Source: Paracraurococcus lichenis (GTDB lineage Bacteria; Pseudomonadota; Alphaproteobacteria; Acetobacterales; Acetobacteraceae). Taken from it: 64,000 bases of DNA. Positions within the stretch are counted from its first letter, which is position 1. Every line of letters begins with the position of its first letter. The notes beneath the pieces are model-generated. The model did not search any database and was not told where the DNA came from. It was given only the letters and a program-made list of their open reading frames with translations. Positions 27,000-39,152 of the stretch are shown one piece after another. The stretch spans positions 25,158-89,157 of the forward strand of contig NZ_JAUTWS010000024.1 in assembly GCF_030657435.1 (NCBI RefSeq), given 5' to 3'. The position numbers were made by a program, and so were the translations under genes.

Positions 27000-27704
27000 T
27001 CAGGCGCGCAGCCTGCGGTAGTGCAGGACCGTCTCGGCCTGCGTGCGGAGTTGCAGGCGCATCTCCGCGCCATCCATCCGGAACTTCTCCAGGACCCCGC
27101 GGCGGGCGAGCTCCGCCACGACATAATCGATGTTGGCCAGGAGGTGCGGCCCGCCGAAGCCGCCGCCATGGATGTTCGCGTCGATGCTGAGCGCCTTGAC
27201 GAGCTGGAGATAGGTGAAGCGTCGATAGGGTCGATTGGCGTTGCCGCTGCCCACCATGTCGCCTTCCATCAGCGCGCCGAAACTCTTGTTCACCCCGGCG
27301 TCCACCAGCAGCATGCGGACGAGGGTGGTGACCGGCAGCCGGTCGTCCTCCAGGCCCGTCGGGGTCTGCACTCGCCCCTTGCTGAAGAGGTGGTCGACAT
27401 TGTAGCGGCCCGGCACCGCCGCGATCGGGAAGCCGCAGACCTCCCTGGCGAAGGCGAGAAAGGGGCCCGTGTAGACCGGGCGGCGCGCGCGCACCCAGAG
27501 CTCGGCGTGACCGTTGCGGCGGACCAGCATCGCCTCCTCCCGGCCATAGCCCGGCAGCGCGGCCGCCGTGGCGCCGCGCTGCGAGGCAAGCTCCTCCAGC
27601 GCAGAGGCGCTGGTTGCCGCGCAGATGCACCAATCGTCATCGAGGAAGGATGCGATGGCCGAGGCATCCTGCTCCGCCAGGTAGGTCTGCAGCGTCTTCG
27701 CCAT
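27000..27704 (-). CDS. Orphan protein with a VDH-type motif
   Basis: A 234-residue protein I cannot place. It starts MAKTLQTYLAEQDASAIASF and contains FLDDDWCICAATSASALEEL, LWVRARRPVYTGPFLAFARE, GRYNVDHLFSKGR and GNANRPYRRFTYLQLVKALS. The RYNVDHLFSK block, with Asp-His flanked by basic residues, recalls the first strand of HNH-type nucleases, but no second His or Asn motif is certain. Three of its first 30 residues are Trp/Cys. There is no signal peptide and it stands alone on its strand. The GC content is slightly lower than that of neighbours. Confidence 0.65.
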   Translation of the reverse strand: MAKTLQTYLAEQDASAIASFLDDDWCICAATSASALEELASQRGATAAALPGYGREEAMLVRRNGHAELWVRARRPVYTGPFLAFAREVCGFPIAAVPGRYNVDHLFSKGRVQTPTGLEDDRLPVTTLVRMLLVDAGVNKSFGALMEGDMVGSGNANRPYRRFTYLQLVKALSIDANIHGGGFGGPHLLANIDYVVAELARRGVLEKFRMDGAEMRLQLRTQAETVLHYRRLRA

Positions 27705-27837
27705 GGGTTCGCAGCCATGTTCGCGATCGCGATGCTACCGCAGGCATGGAAGTTGCGCCACGCGCGATCTCGACGGGCGCTGCCCGGGATGACGCGGCGG
27801 TGACTGAAGGATAGCCTTGCGCCGGGGAGGATCTGCC

Positions 27838-28902
27838 ATGCGCCCAAGGATCGTGTTTGTGGGGGCCGGCGCGGTCGGCGGCTATCTCGGCGGGCATCTC
27901 GCCCGGCTCGGCCATGACGTCACGCTGATCGATGCCTGGCCGGCGCATGTCGAGGCGATCCGGGCGCAGGGGCTGCGGCTGACCGGGCTGGAGGAGAGCC
28001 AGAACGTCACCGTCGCGGTTCCGGCGCTGCACCTGTCGGACGTGCAGCGGCTGTCCCGGGAACGGCCGATCGACATCGCCTTCATCTCCGTCAAATCCTA
28101 CGACACGGTCTGGGCGACGCACCTGATCGCGCCGCATCTCGCGCCCGGCGGCTTCGTCGCCAGCCTGCAGAACTGCATCAACGAGCCGGCGATCGCCTCG
28201 GTCGTCGGCTGGGGCCGGACCATCGGCGTCATCGCCGGCACCTATTCCGGCGAGTTGCACGCGCCTGGCGAGGTCATGCGCACCGTCCCGCTCGGCGGCA
28301 CCCAGCGCGTGGTCTATGCGGTGGGCGAGCCGCATGGGCGGATCACGGCGCGGGTCGAGCAGGTGCGCGACATGATCGCGGCCATCGACAGCGTGCAGGC
28401 CACGACCAATCTCTGGGGCGAGCGCTGGTCGAAGCTCTGCGTCAACGTGATGCGCAACGGCGTCAGCGCGGCGACCGGCCTCTCGGGCAACGAATGCGAC
28501 CGGGACGACCGCATCCGCCGCTTCTCCATCCGCCTCGGCGCCGAGGCCGTCCGGATCGGCCAGGCGCTGGGCTATGCGCTGGAGCCGATCCAGAAGATCG
28601 CGCCCGGGGTGCTGGCGGCGGCCGGCGCGGGCGATGCGGCGGCGCTCGATGCGGCGGAGGGGACGATCCTGGCCACCCTCGCCGCCGGCCAGCGCAGCGC
28701 GAAGCAGCGGCCCTCCATGGGGCAGGACATGCTGAAGGGCCGGCAGACCGAGATCGACCAGATCAACGGCTTCGTGGTGGCGGAGGGCGCGAAGGCCGGC
28801 CTCGCCGCGCCGGCCAATGCCGCCATCACGGCGATGGTCAGGCGGGTCGAGCGCGGCGAGATCGCGGCGCGGCCGGAGAACGTCACGGGCATCAATGCCT
28901 GA
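27838..28902 (+). CDS. Ketopantoate reductase-family oxidoreductase
   Basis: A 354-residue ApbA/PanE-family NADP-dependent reductase. The N terminus MRPRIVFVGAGAVGGYLGGH carries the GxGxxG nucleotide-binding loop. FISVKSYDTVWA holds the strand with the conserved Lys. NLWGERWSKLCVNVMRNGVS and GRQTEIDQINGFVVAEGAK match the C-terminal substrate domain. It may be the pantothenate-pathway enzyme or one of the many paralogues acting on other 2-keto acids; the length exceeds E. coli PanE. GGGGAGGA precedes the ATG. Confidence 0.9.
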   Translation: MRPRIVFVGAGAVGGYLGGHLARLGHDVTLIDAWPAHVEAIRAQGLRLTGLEESQNVTVAVPALHLSDVQRLSRERPIDIAFISVKSYDTVWATHLIAPHLAPGGFVASLQNCINEPAIASVVGWGRTIGVIAGTYSGELHAPGEVMRTVPLGGTQRVVYAVGEPHGRITARVEQVRDMIAAIDSVQATTNLWGERWSKLCVNVMRNGVSAATGLSGNECDRDDRIRRFSIRLGAEAVRIGQALGYALEPIQKIAPGVLAAAGAGDAAALDAAEGTILATLAAGQRSAKQRPSMGQDMLKGRQTEIDQINGFVVAEGAKAGLAAPANAAITAMVRRVERGEIAARPENVTGINA

Positions 28903-28968
28903 GCAGGCTGTCGCGGGTCGGGCCACGCTTCGTGCGGCCCGGCCCTTCGAAGCGAAAGCCTGCTCAGG
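28898..28968. terminator. Long hairpin after the reductase gene
   Basis: CCTGAGCAGGCT (28898) pairs with AGCCTGCTCAGG (28957), enclosing a second small GGGCC-type stem. The stop codon of the reductase gene is inside the left arm, and GTTGTGTTG follows the right arm. It probably ends that transcript before the histidine kinase gene. Confidence 0.55.
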
Positions 28969-29148
28969 GTTGTGTTGCGGCGCAAAACCTGAGGGATTTG
29001 CCGAGGCCGCCCGGCCTGTCCACCCCGGGACGGCCGTCGGCGGACCCTGTCCCCAGGGGGGAGCGCCATGCACCATCCAGGATTGAGTCATGCTTTCGCA
29101 GGCTAACGCTGAAGGCGAAAAGCCGGCTAGCTTGCCCACGTCCCCTGC

Positions 29149-31848
<2,700 letters not shown>

Positions 31849-31880
31849 GGCGCCGGTGGCCCCCGGGGCCGGGCGGGCCT

Positions 31881-31980
31881 ACTCAGACCTCCGCGCCCTG
31901 CGGCGCTCCGGCCATCGGGTCGCCTTGCCTGTCGGCGAGCCGATTCAGACCTCCGCGCCCTGCGGCGCTCCGGTCATCGG
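31881..31980 (-). repeat. REP-like repeats, family A, copies 1 and 2
   Basis: Two copies, 31881-31918 and 31941-31980, read TCAGACCTCCGCGCCCTGCG then GCGCTCCGGYCATCGG. Each holds a GCGCC-CTGC-GGCGC hairpin inside a CGAT...ATCGG outer frame. Copy 2 ends 7 bp from the cytochrome c stop codon, so on the minus strand it is the first thing transcribed past that gene. Confidence 0.75.
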
Positions 31981-31986
31981 TCCGGC

Positions 31987-32370
31987 TCAGCCCTGCGACT
32001 TGAGGAAGGCGATCAGGTTGTCGAGCTGCTCCTCGTTCTTCAGGCCGGGATAGGACATGGCGCCGGCCGGGAGCACGGCCTTCGGATTGGCGATATAGGC
32101 GCGCAGCGTCGGCTCGTCCCAGGTCAGGCCGGCCTCGGCCTTCTCCTTCAGGTTCGCGGAGTAGCGGAACCCGTCGATGGTGCCGGCCTTGCGGCCGACG
32201 ACGCCATGCAGGTTCGGGCCAACGCCGTTGCGGCCACCGGCCTCGATGCTGTGGCAGGCGCGGCACTGGTTGAAGACGCGGCGGCCGGCCTCGGCATCCT
32301 GCGCCGCCGCGGGCAGCGCGGTGCCGAGCGCGAGGGCAAGCGTCAGGGCGACGGGGGCGATGCGGTTCAT
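31987..32370 (-). CDS. Class I c-type cytochrome
   Basis: A 127-residue periplasmic electron carrier. The signal peptide MNRIAPVALTLALALGTALP ends near AAAQ. The haem site is CRACH in VFNQCRACHSIEAGG, and the axial Met lies in LPAGAMSYPGLKNEEQ. GVGPNLHGVVGRKAG is the typical class I loop, like cytochrome c2/c550 of alphaproteobacteria. Its maturation would need the Ccm proteins encoded at 39-45 kb. It lies 55 bp downstream of htpX on the same strand. Confidence 0.93.
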   Translation of the reverse strand: MNRIAPVALTLALALGTALPAAAQDAEAGRRVFNQCRACHSIEAGGRNGVGPNLHGVVGRKAGTIDGFRYSANLKEKAEAGLTWDEPTLRAYIANPKAVLPAGAMSYPGLKNEEQLDNLIAFLKSQG

Positions 32371-32425
32371 TGGCGTCTCCGGCCGTTCGGGCTGCCGCTT
32401 CGAATGCGTGCCGGCCCGCCCGGCG

Positions 32426-33367
32426 TCAACCCCAGGGGTTGCGCCGGCCGCTCCCCCATTGGGAGGATGCCGCCGGCCCGGCCCAGGGCCCCTCGCCCAG
32501 GGCCGGGCGGGATGGCGCCGGCGGCACCATGGCCAGCAGGCGGCGGATCCGCTCCTCGGTCGGCGGGTGGGTGGTGAAGAGGCTGTCCATGCGCAGGCCC
32601 GAGAGCGGGTTGACGATGAAGAGATGCGCGCTCGCCGGATGCGCCTCGGCCGTCGGGTTCACGATCCCCTGCTTGTAGTGCTCGAGCTTCTCGAGGCCGC
32701 GCGCCAGCCAGCGCGGGTCGCCGCAGATCCCGGCGCCGAGCCGGTCGGCCTCGTATTCGCGGGAGCGGCTGATCGCCATCTGCACCAGCATGGCGGCGAT
32801 CGGCCCGACGATGACCAGCAGCAGCGCGCCGATCGGGCCGAAGGGGTTGCGCCGCCCGTCCTCCGCCCGGCCGCCGAAGAGGAAGCCGAATTGCGCCAGC
32901 ATGCCGATCGCGCCCGCGAGCGTCGCGGTGACGGTCATGATCAGCGTGTCGCGGTGCCGGATATGCGCGAGCTCGTGCGCCACGACGCCGGCCACCTCCT
33001 CCTCCGACATCAGGTCGAGCAGGCCGGTATTCACCGCGACCGCGGCATGCTCCGGGTCGCGGCCGGTGGCGAAGGCATTCGGCTGGTCCTCGTGGATGAC
33101 GTAGAGCGCCGGCATGGGCAGCCCGGCACGGTCGGCGAGTTGCCGGACGATGGCAAACAGCCGCGGCGCCTCGGCCGGGGTGATGGGCTGGGCATTGTGC
33201 ATGGAGAGCACGACGCGGTCGCTGTTCCACCAGGCCCAGAGATTCGTCCCGCAGGCGAGGAGGAAGGCGATCACCATCCCCTGCCCGCCGCCGAGGGCAT
33301 AGCCGATGCCGATGAACAGCGCGGTGAGCCCGGCGAGCAGGATCGCCGTCCGCAGGGTGCCAGCCAT
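32426..33367 (-). CDS. htpX: Zinc metalloprotease HtpX
   Basis: A 313-residue inner-membrane M48 protease that degrades damaged membrane proteins. Two N-terminal TM helices (RTAILLAGLTALFIGIGYAL and MVIAFLLACGTNLWAWW) precede the catalytic VVAHELAHIRHRD motif. The third zinc ligand is in SREYEADRLGAGI. The C-terminal LFTTHPPTEERIRRLLAM is diagnostic. The ATG at 33367 begins right before TM1; an upstream in-frame ATG at 33400 would add eleven polar residues. In other bacteria it is stress-induced; no promoter element is clear here. Confidence 0.95.
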   Translation of the reverse strand: MAGTLRTAILLAGLTALFIGIGYALGGGQGMVIAFLLACGTNLWAWWNSDRVVLSMHNAQPITPAEAPRLFAIVRQLADRAGLPMPALYVIHEDQPNAFATGRDPEHAAVAVNTGLLDLMSEEEVAGVVAHELAHIRHRDTLIMTVTATLAGAIGMLAQFGFLFGGRAEDGRRNPFGPIGALLLVIVGPIAAMLVQMAISRSREYEADRLGAGICGDPRWLARGLEKLEHYKQGIVNPTAEAHPASAHLFIVNPLSGLRMDSLFTTHPPTEERIRRLLAMVPPAPSRPALGEGPWAGPAASSQWGSGRRNPWG

Positions 33368-33477
33368 GTCCCGTCCCTTTCGGCGCAGCCACGCCCCCAA
33401 ACCCGCGTTGGGGGTGGCGCGACCCCGCCCCGAGACCCCAGATGAGGCGCATGACCGAAGCCAGACAAGGGGCGCCG

Positions 33478-33774
33478 ATGGCCGCCCCGGACACCGCGAA
33501 CGCCTTCGAGGCGCAGGTGCCGATCTCCCCCGACCTGCCGCCGCAGCCCGTGCCGCCCATCCCGCCGCCCCCGCCGGGGCCGGACCTGCCGGAGGTCCCG
33601 GTCGAGGACCCGACGGGGCCCGAGACGCCGCTGCCCGGCGATCCCGGCCTGCCGCCCGCCGGCGACCCGCCGCCGGACGCCCCGATCCGGGTGAAGGAGA
33701 TCGGCGGCCCGGCCGGGCCGGAGCCGACCCGCTACGGCGACTGGGAGCGGAAGGGGCGGGTCAGCGACTTCTGA
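33478..33774 (+). CDS. DUF1674 protein with proline-rich N-terminal extension
   Basis: A 98-residue protein. The last 30 residues (KEIGGPAGPEPTRYGDWERK, then GRVSDF) are the DUF1674 signature. DUF1674 is homologous to mitochondrial SDHAF4, an assembly factor for the flavoprotein subunit of succinate dehydrogenase. The first 65 residues are almost entirely Pro, Gly, Asp and Glu and are expected to be disordered. ATGs at 33442, 33451 and 33478 are in frame; AAGGGG five bases before the last favours it. It is divergent from htpX. No sdh genes are nearby. Confidence 0.75.
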   Translation: MAAPDTANAFEAQVPISPDLPPQPVPPIPPPPPGPDLPEVPVEDPTGPETPLPGDPGLPPAGDPPPDAPIRVKEIGGPAGPEPTRYGDWERKGRVSDF

Positions 33775-33987
33775 CCCGCGACTCGGGCCGCGGCCCGGCG
33801 CCTGCCGGGACCGGAGCGCGAACGGGCTTGTGTCCCGCCGCGTCTTCGGCCTACCAGGGATGGTGTCGGGCCGGTCGAGTCGGTCGGCGGCGCGGGGTCA
33901 GCGATTCGTTCGCGCGACTCGGGCCAAGCCGTTGCTTCGGCGGCCGCCGCCTCCGGCCGGTCGCGGCGCCGATTCCTGCCTTGTTCC

Positions 33988-34740
33988 TCAGTCGGGGTAG
34001 AGCGCCGGCGCGACTCGGCGCAGCCGCGTCAGCAGGGACTTGTGGCAGCCGCAGGCCACCGCCTCCAGCCCGGGCCGATCAATCACCGTGACGCGACTGC
34101 GGCGGTGCCGGATCAACCCCCGATCGGTCAGTTGCGCCATGACGCGCGTGACCGTGGTGCGCCGGACCCCCAGCATCGCAGCCAGCAATTCCTGGGTCAC
34201 CGGCAGGTCGGGCTGCTCGCGGCGGTCCTGGGCCAGCAGCAGCCAGAAACTCGCCCGCGCCTCCACCGGATGCAGGGCGGAGCAGACCGCCGCCTGGACC
34301 AGCCGGACCATCAGGGCCTTGCGCTGCATCTCGAGCGCATCCCGCAAAGGGGCGCTGTCTGCGGCGACATGCGCCAGCGCATCGGCCTGGATGCGCAGCG
34401 CCCGGCCGGGCATCTGGACCAGGACATGGCCGAGCCCCGGCAGGCCGATCAGTTCCGGCCCGAGCTGGCCCTCCTGGCCGATCGAGACCGCCTCGGCCGC
34501 GCGGCCTTCGTCGCAATCGACCACCAGGGAGAAGACCGTGCCGGCGCAGGGGAAGAAGGCGCAGGTCATCGCCTCCCCCGTCTGCCCGACGATATGGCCG
34601 GACTGCAGGGTCAGGGGTTCGAGCAGCGGCGTGAGCAGCGCGGCATCGGCCTCCGGCAGCAGGTCCAGAACGCGGTTGCCGCTCGGCCAAGTCTGCGGCG
34701 GCGCGCCGCCTCGCGGCCCGCCGGTCCATTCCCCCGCCAT
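33988..34740 (-). CDS. Crp/Fnr-family transcriptional regulator
   Basis: A 250-residue regulator. An N-terminal cyclic-nucleotide-binding-like beta barrel spans about 25-145 (LTLQSGHIVGQTGEAMTCAF, SIGQEGQLGPELIGLPG). The C-terminal winged helix-turn-helix is at about 170-235 (PVTQELLAAMLGVRRTTVTR, then LTDRGLIRHRRSRVTVIDR). There is no N-terminal Fnr cysteine cluster, so it is probably not an iron-sulphur oxygen sensor. The last segment has a CGC motif (EAVACGCHK). The target genes are unknown; acs lies upstream on the same strand but is separated by a repeat. Confidence 0.88.
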   Translation of the reverse strand: MAGEWTGGPRGGAPPQTWPSGNRVLDLLPEADAALLTPLLEPLTLQSGHIVGQTGEAMTCAFFPCAGTVFSLVVDCDEGRAAEAVSIGQEGQLGPELIGLPGLGHVLVQMPGRALRIQADALAHVAADSAPLRDALEMQRKALMVRLVQAAVCSALHPVEARASFWLLLAQDRREQPDLPVTQELLAAMLGVRRTTVTRVMAQLTDRGLIRHRRSRVTVIDRPGLEAVACGCHKSLLTRLRRVAPALYPD

Positions 34741-34985
34741 GTGAACGACTCCTGATCCAGGTCCCGATTGCTAGGGGACCTACAGCGAACCGTTCCAGTG
34801 TCAACAGACCAGGGAACGAGGACGGGTGTCTCGCGACGGCCGATTGCCTGGAACGGTCACAATCCCGATCCCGCCATGCCCGGTCCTTGGGCATCCCGGG
34901 CGCGTCCCTGCGCCCGGGCGGGCCGGTCCAGGGCATTGCCCTGGACGATGTCCGGGCCATCGGCCCGCCTTGTATGTTGGGCGAG

Positions 34986-35026
34986 CCGATTCAGACCTCC
35001 GGGCCATCCGGCCCTTCGGTCATCGG
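34986..35026 (-). repeat. REP-like repeat, family A, copy 3
   Basis: CCGATTCAGACCTCCGGGCC then ATCCGGCCCTTCGGTCATCGG. Compared with the copies at 31.9 kb, both sides of the stem changed together (GGGCC/GGCCC instead of GCGCC/GGCGC), so the hairpin is preserved. As at 31980, the repeat sits 6 bp beyond a minus-strand stop codon, here that of acs. The leader GGCGAGCCGATTCAG-type flank is also shared. Confidence 0.75.
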
Positions 35027-35032
35027 CACGCC

Positions 35033-36964
<1,932 letters not shown>

Positions 36965-37122
36965 GCCTGGCCTCCCCTTGGGCGTATGAGTCTGCCTGCC
37001 AGGAGATAGGGCATGCTGCCTTGCGCTGCGTCAATCGGTCCCCCTGCTCCTGCTTAAGTCGCAAGGGTTTGTGGGAGCGGCAGCGGAGCCCCGCCCGGCA
37101 GGGTGCCGGGCGGGGTGCTTCC

Positions 37123-37464
37123 TCAGTTCGTCCGGGTGGCGGCAGGGCTGCCCGGCGCGGTCGCGGCGGGCGCGGTGACGGCGCCGTGCCGCTCGGTGCC
37201 GGCGGGCTTCTGCGCCTGGGCCGGATGCTGCGGCTTCGCCTCGCCGCCGGGATGCGCCGGGGTGGCGGGGCGGGCGGCCTCGATCGTCGCCGCGGCGCTG
37301 CCGGCCGGCCGCGGCGCGAGCGTCGCGGCGGGGCCGGCCTGGACCTGGCCGGCGGGCTGGGAGGCCGGGGCCTGGGCGGGCGCGGTGCCCTGGGCGAAGG
37401 CCGGGACGGCGAGGACCATCAGGCCGGTGGCGAGCAGGCTGCGGCGAAGGTTGATGCTGTGCAT
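37123..37464 (-). CDS. Small secreted Ala/Pro-rich protein
   Basis: A 113-residue protein with a clear signal peptide (SLLATGLMVLAVPAFAQ) and a low-complexity mature part of Ala, Pro, Gln, Thr and Gly. It contains HPGGEAKPQHPAQAQKPAGT and a His in ERHGAVTAP. No family is recognised. GGAGG lies before the ATG at 37464, which supports translation. It may be a periplasmic or cell-wall-associated filler protein. It stands alone, downstream of the MITE-like element. Confidence 0.6.
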   Translation of the reverse strand: MHSINLRRSLLATGLMVLAVPAFAQGTAPAQAPASQPAGQVQAGPAATLAPRPAGSAAATIEAARPATPAHPGGEAKPQHPAQAQKPAGTERHGAVTAPAATAPGSPAATRTN

Positions 37465-37604
37465 GGTAGCCTCCTGTGCGCTGGGCACGGGAGGAAGACT
37501 GGCCTCCGGGCGCGGCGGCGCTTCGGCGGCTTCGGGGTCATTTCGCGTCGATCGGGGCAGGCCCGGGGCGATGATGGCGGGCCGCCACGATCCGGCGGCG
37601 GGCT

Positions 37605-37766
37605 AGGGCGTGTCTGCAAAGGGACCGGCGAAGGATCGGCGAGGGATCTTTCGGCCTGACCAGGACGTGGCCGCAGCCGATGCTGGTAGCATCGGCAAGG
37701 CCGCGGACGCCGTCGGGACGGAAAAGACCCGCCGAGACGAGCCGCAGCCCATTGCAGACACGGCCT
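37605..37766. mobile_element. TA-flanked MITE-like element
   Basis: The ends GGGCGTGTCTGCAAAGGG (37606) and CCCATTGCAGACACGGCC (to 37765) are inverted copies matching at 16 of 18 positions, with TA immediately outside both. TA duplication is the hallmark of IS630/Tc1-mariner insertion. The interior of about 125 bp has no gene but does contain a perfect 9-bp hairpin (GCCGATGCT-GGT-AGCATCGGC, 37676-37696). The right end abuts the Rieske gene stop codon. Confidence 0.55.
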
Positions 37767-37770
37767 ACAC

Positions 37771-38136
37771 CTATTGCCCCGCCTTCGCCGGGACCACCAC
37801 CTGCCCGTCCAGGATCCGCACCGGCACGGCCTCCAGCGCCTCGCCGATGCAGGGGCCGGTGACGCATTGCCCGTCCTCGATCCGGAAGCGGGCGCCATGC
37901 ACGGAACAGAGGATCACCTGCCCGCGCGGGTCGAGGAAGCGGTGCGGCAGCGGCTCGAGCGGCAGGCCGACATGCGGGCAGGCATTTACATAGACGCGGA
38001 CCTGCCCGTCCTTGCGCACCGCGAAGAGCCCGATGGCGCCGCCGGGCGCCGCCGGGAAGCCCTTCGCCTTGCCCTCCGGGATGTCCTCCACCCGGCAGAG
38101 GATGCGCTCCTCCGCCTCCATCGCCTGTCCCATCAT
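37771..38136 (-). CDS. Rieske [2Fe-2S] ferredoxin-like protein
   Basis: A 121-residue small Rieske protein. The cluster ligands are complete: NACPHVGLPL (Cys53, His55) and ILCSVHGARF (Cys77, His80). There is no signal peptide or TM segment, so it is a soluble electron carrier or a subunit of an oxygenase. Its ATGATG start overlaps the stop of the GFA-family gene by four bases; with AAGGAG just upstream, initiation at the second ATG (38133) is also possible. No oxygenase large subunit is adjacent. Confidence 0.86.
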   Translation of the reverse strand: MMGQAMEAEERILCRVEDIPEGKAKGFPAAPGGAIGLFAVRKDGQVRVYVNACPHVGLPLEPLPHRFLDPRGQVILCSVHGARFRIEDGQCVTGPCIGEALEAVPVRILDGQVVVPAKAGQ

Positions 38137-38627
38137 GCTCCTTCGTCGAGGCCGTGCCTCGCATGCCATTCCGCGATGCTCTCCTCCGGATAGCGGTCGC
38201 AGCGGCGGTCCTGCGGCCCCGCCTCCACCGCCACCCAGGGCGCCTTGAACGCGAGCATGATGTGGGTCGAATCCGGCGCGGCCGGCAAGGGCGTATCGAT
38301 CGCCGAGGCGAAAGGGTGAACCAGCTCCGGCCAGCGCGCGTCGTAGAGCCAGAGCGCCGAGCCGCAGAGCGAGCAGAAATGCCGCTCCGCCGGGCTGCGA
38401 TGCGCGCGCGCGTCCCCCGGCTCCTTCATCCGGGCGTGGTAGATCGTGACGTGCTGCCGCCCCGTCACCCGCAAGGTGGCGTTGTCGGCGCCGAGGTTGA
38501 TGGCATAGCCGCCCCCGCCCTGGGTCTTGCGGCAGATGGAGCAGTAGCAGCGCTGGTAGGGATAGGGATGCGGGCTCTCCACCCGGAACTTCACCGCGCC
38601 GCAATGGCAGGAGCCTTCGAGCCGCAT
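38133..38627 (-). CDS. GFA-family (glutathione-dependent formaldehyde-activating-like) protein
   Basis: A 164-residue zinc protein of the GFA/CENP-V family. The metal cysteines sit in GSCHCGAVKF, RCYCSICRKTQGGGG and FCSLCGSALWLYD. Members spontaneously help form S-hydroxymethylglutathione or have unrelated roles, so the formaldehyde function is not assured. It has a longer C-terminal part (THIMLAFKAPWVAVEAGPQD) than the minimal domain. It is coupled to the Rieske gene and lies 23 bp after the EVE gene, giving a probable three-gene unit. Confidence 0.9.
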   Translation of the reverse strand: MRLEGSCHCGAVKFRVESPHPYPYQRCYCSICRKTQGGGGYAINLGADNATLRVTGRQHVTIYHARMKEPGDARAHRSPAERHFCSLCGSALWLYDARWPELVHPFASAIDTPLPAAPDSTHIMLAFKAPWVAVEAGPQDRRCDRYPEESIAEWHARHGLDEGA

Positions 38628-38650
38628 CGGGACCTCCTCTCGGGTGGCGG

Positions 38651-39067
38651 CTATTTCCCCGTCCAGCCGCCCAATGCGCACAGCTTCGCCCAATGCGCCG
38701 CGCCGACCGGCATCACGGAGAGGCGGGATTGCCGCACCAGGGCGAGGTCGGCGAAATCCGGGTCGGCCTTGATGGCGGCGAGCGTCACCGGCCGCGGCAG
38801 GGGCCCGACCGCCTTCATGTCCACGCAGACCCAGCGTCCCGTCTCGTCGGTCGGGTCCGGATAGGCCTCCCGCGCCACCTCGACGATGCCGACGATCTCG
38901 CGGCCCTCGTTGGAGTGGTAGAAGAAGGCCCGGTCGCCCTTGCGCATGGCTTTCAGGTTGTTGGCGGCCAGCGCGTTGCGGACCCCGGTCCAGGGCTCGG
39001 TGCCGTTCTGGACCTGCTGGTCCCAGGAAAAGGCATCCGGTTCGCTCTTCACCAGCCAGGTCGCCAT
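38651..39067 (-). CDS. EVE-domain protein
   Basis: A 138-residue EVE-domain protein, a PUA-like fold proposed to recognise modified bases in RNA or DNA. Family landmarks are MATWLVKSEPDAFSWD, WTGVRNALAANNLKAMRKGD, FFYHSNEGREIVGIVEV and VRQSRLSVMPV. The chromosomal stand-alone form is common in Proteobacteria, where it usually resembles thymocyte nuclear protein 1. It is the first gene of a minus-strand unit with GFA and Rieske genes and is divergent from ccmC. Confidence 0.93.
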   Translation of the reverse strand: MATWLVKSEPDAFSWDQQVQNGTEPWTGVRNALAANNLKAMRKGDRAFFYHSNEGREIVGIVEVAREAYPDPTDETGRWVCVDMKAVGPLPRPVTLAAIKADPDFADLALVRQSRLSVMPVGAAHWAKLCALGGWTGK

Positions 39068-39152
39068 CGGTTCCCCCAGAGACTCCGTTGCGTAGGGTAA
39101 CCGGCGCGACGGGCGCTTCAATCCGGCGCCTTCCGGCCCTAGGGTGCTGCCC

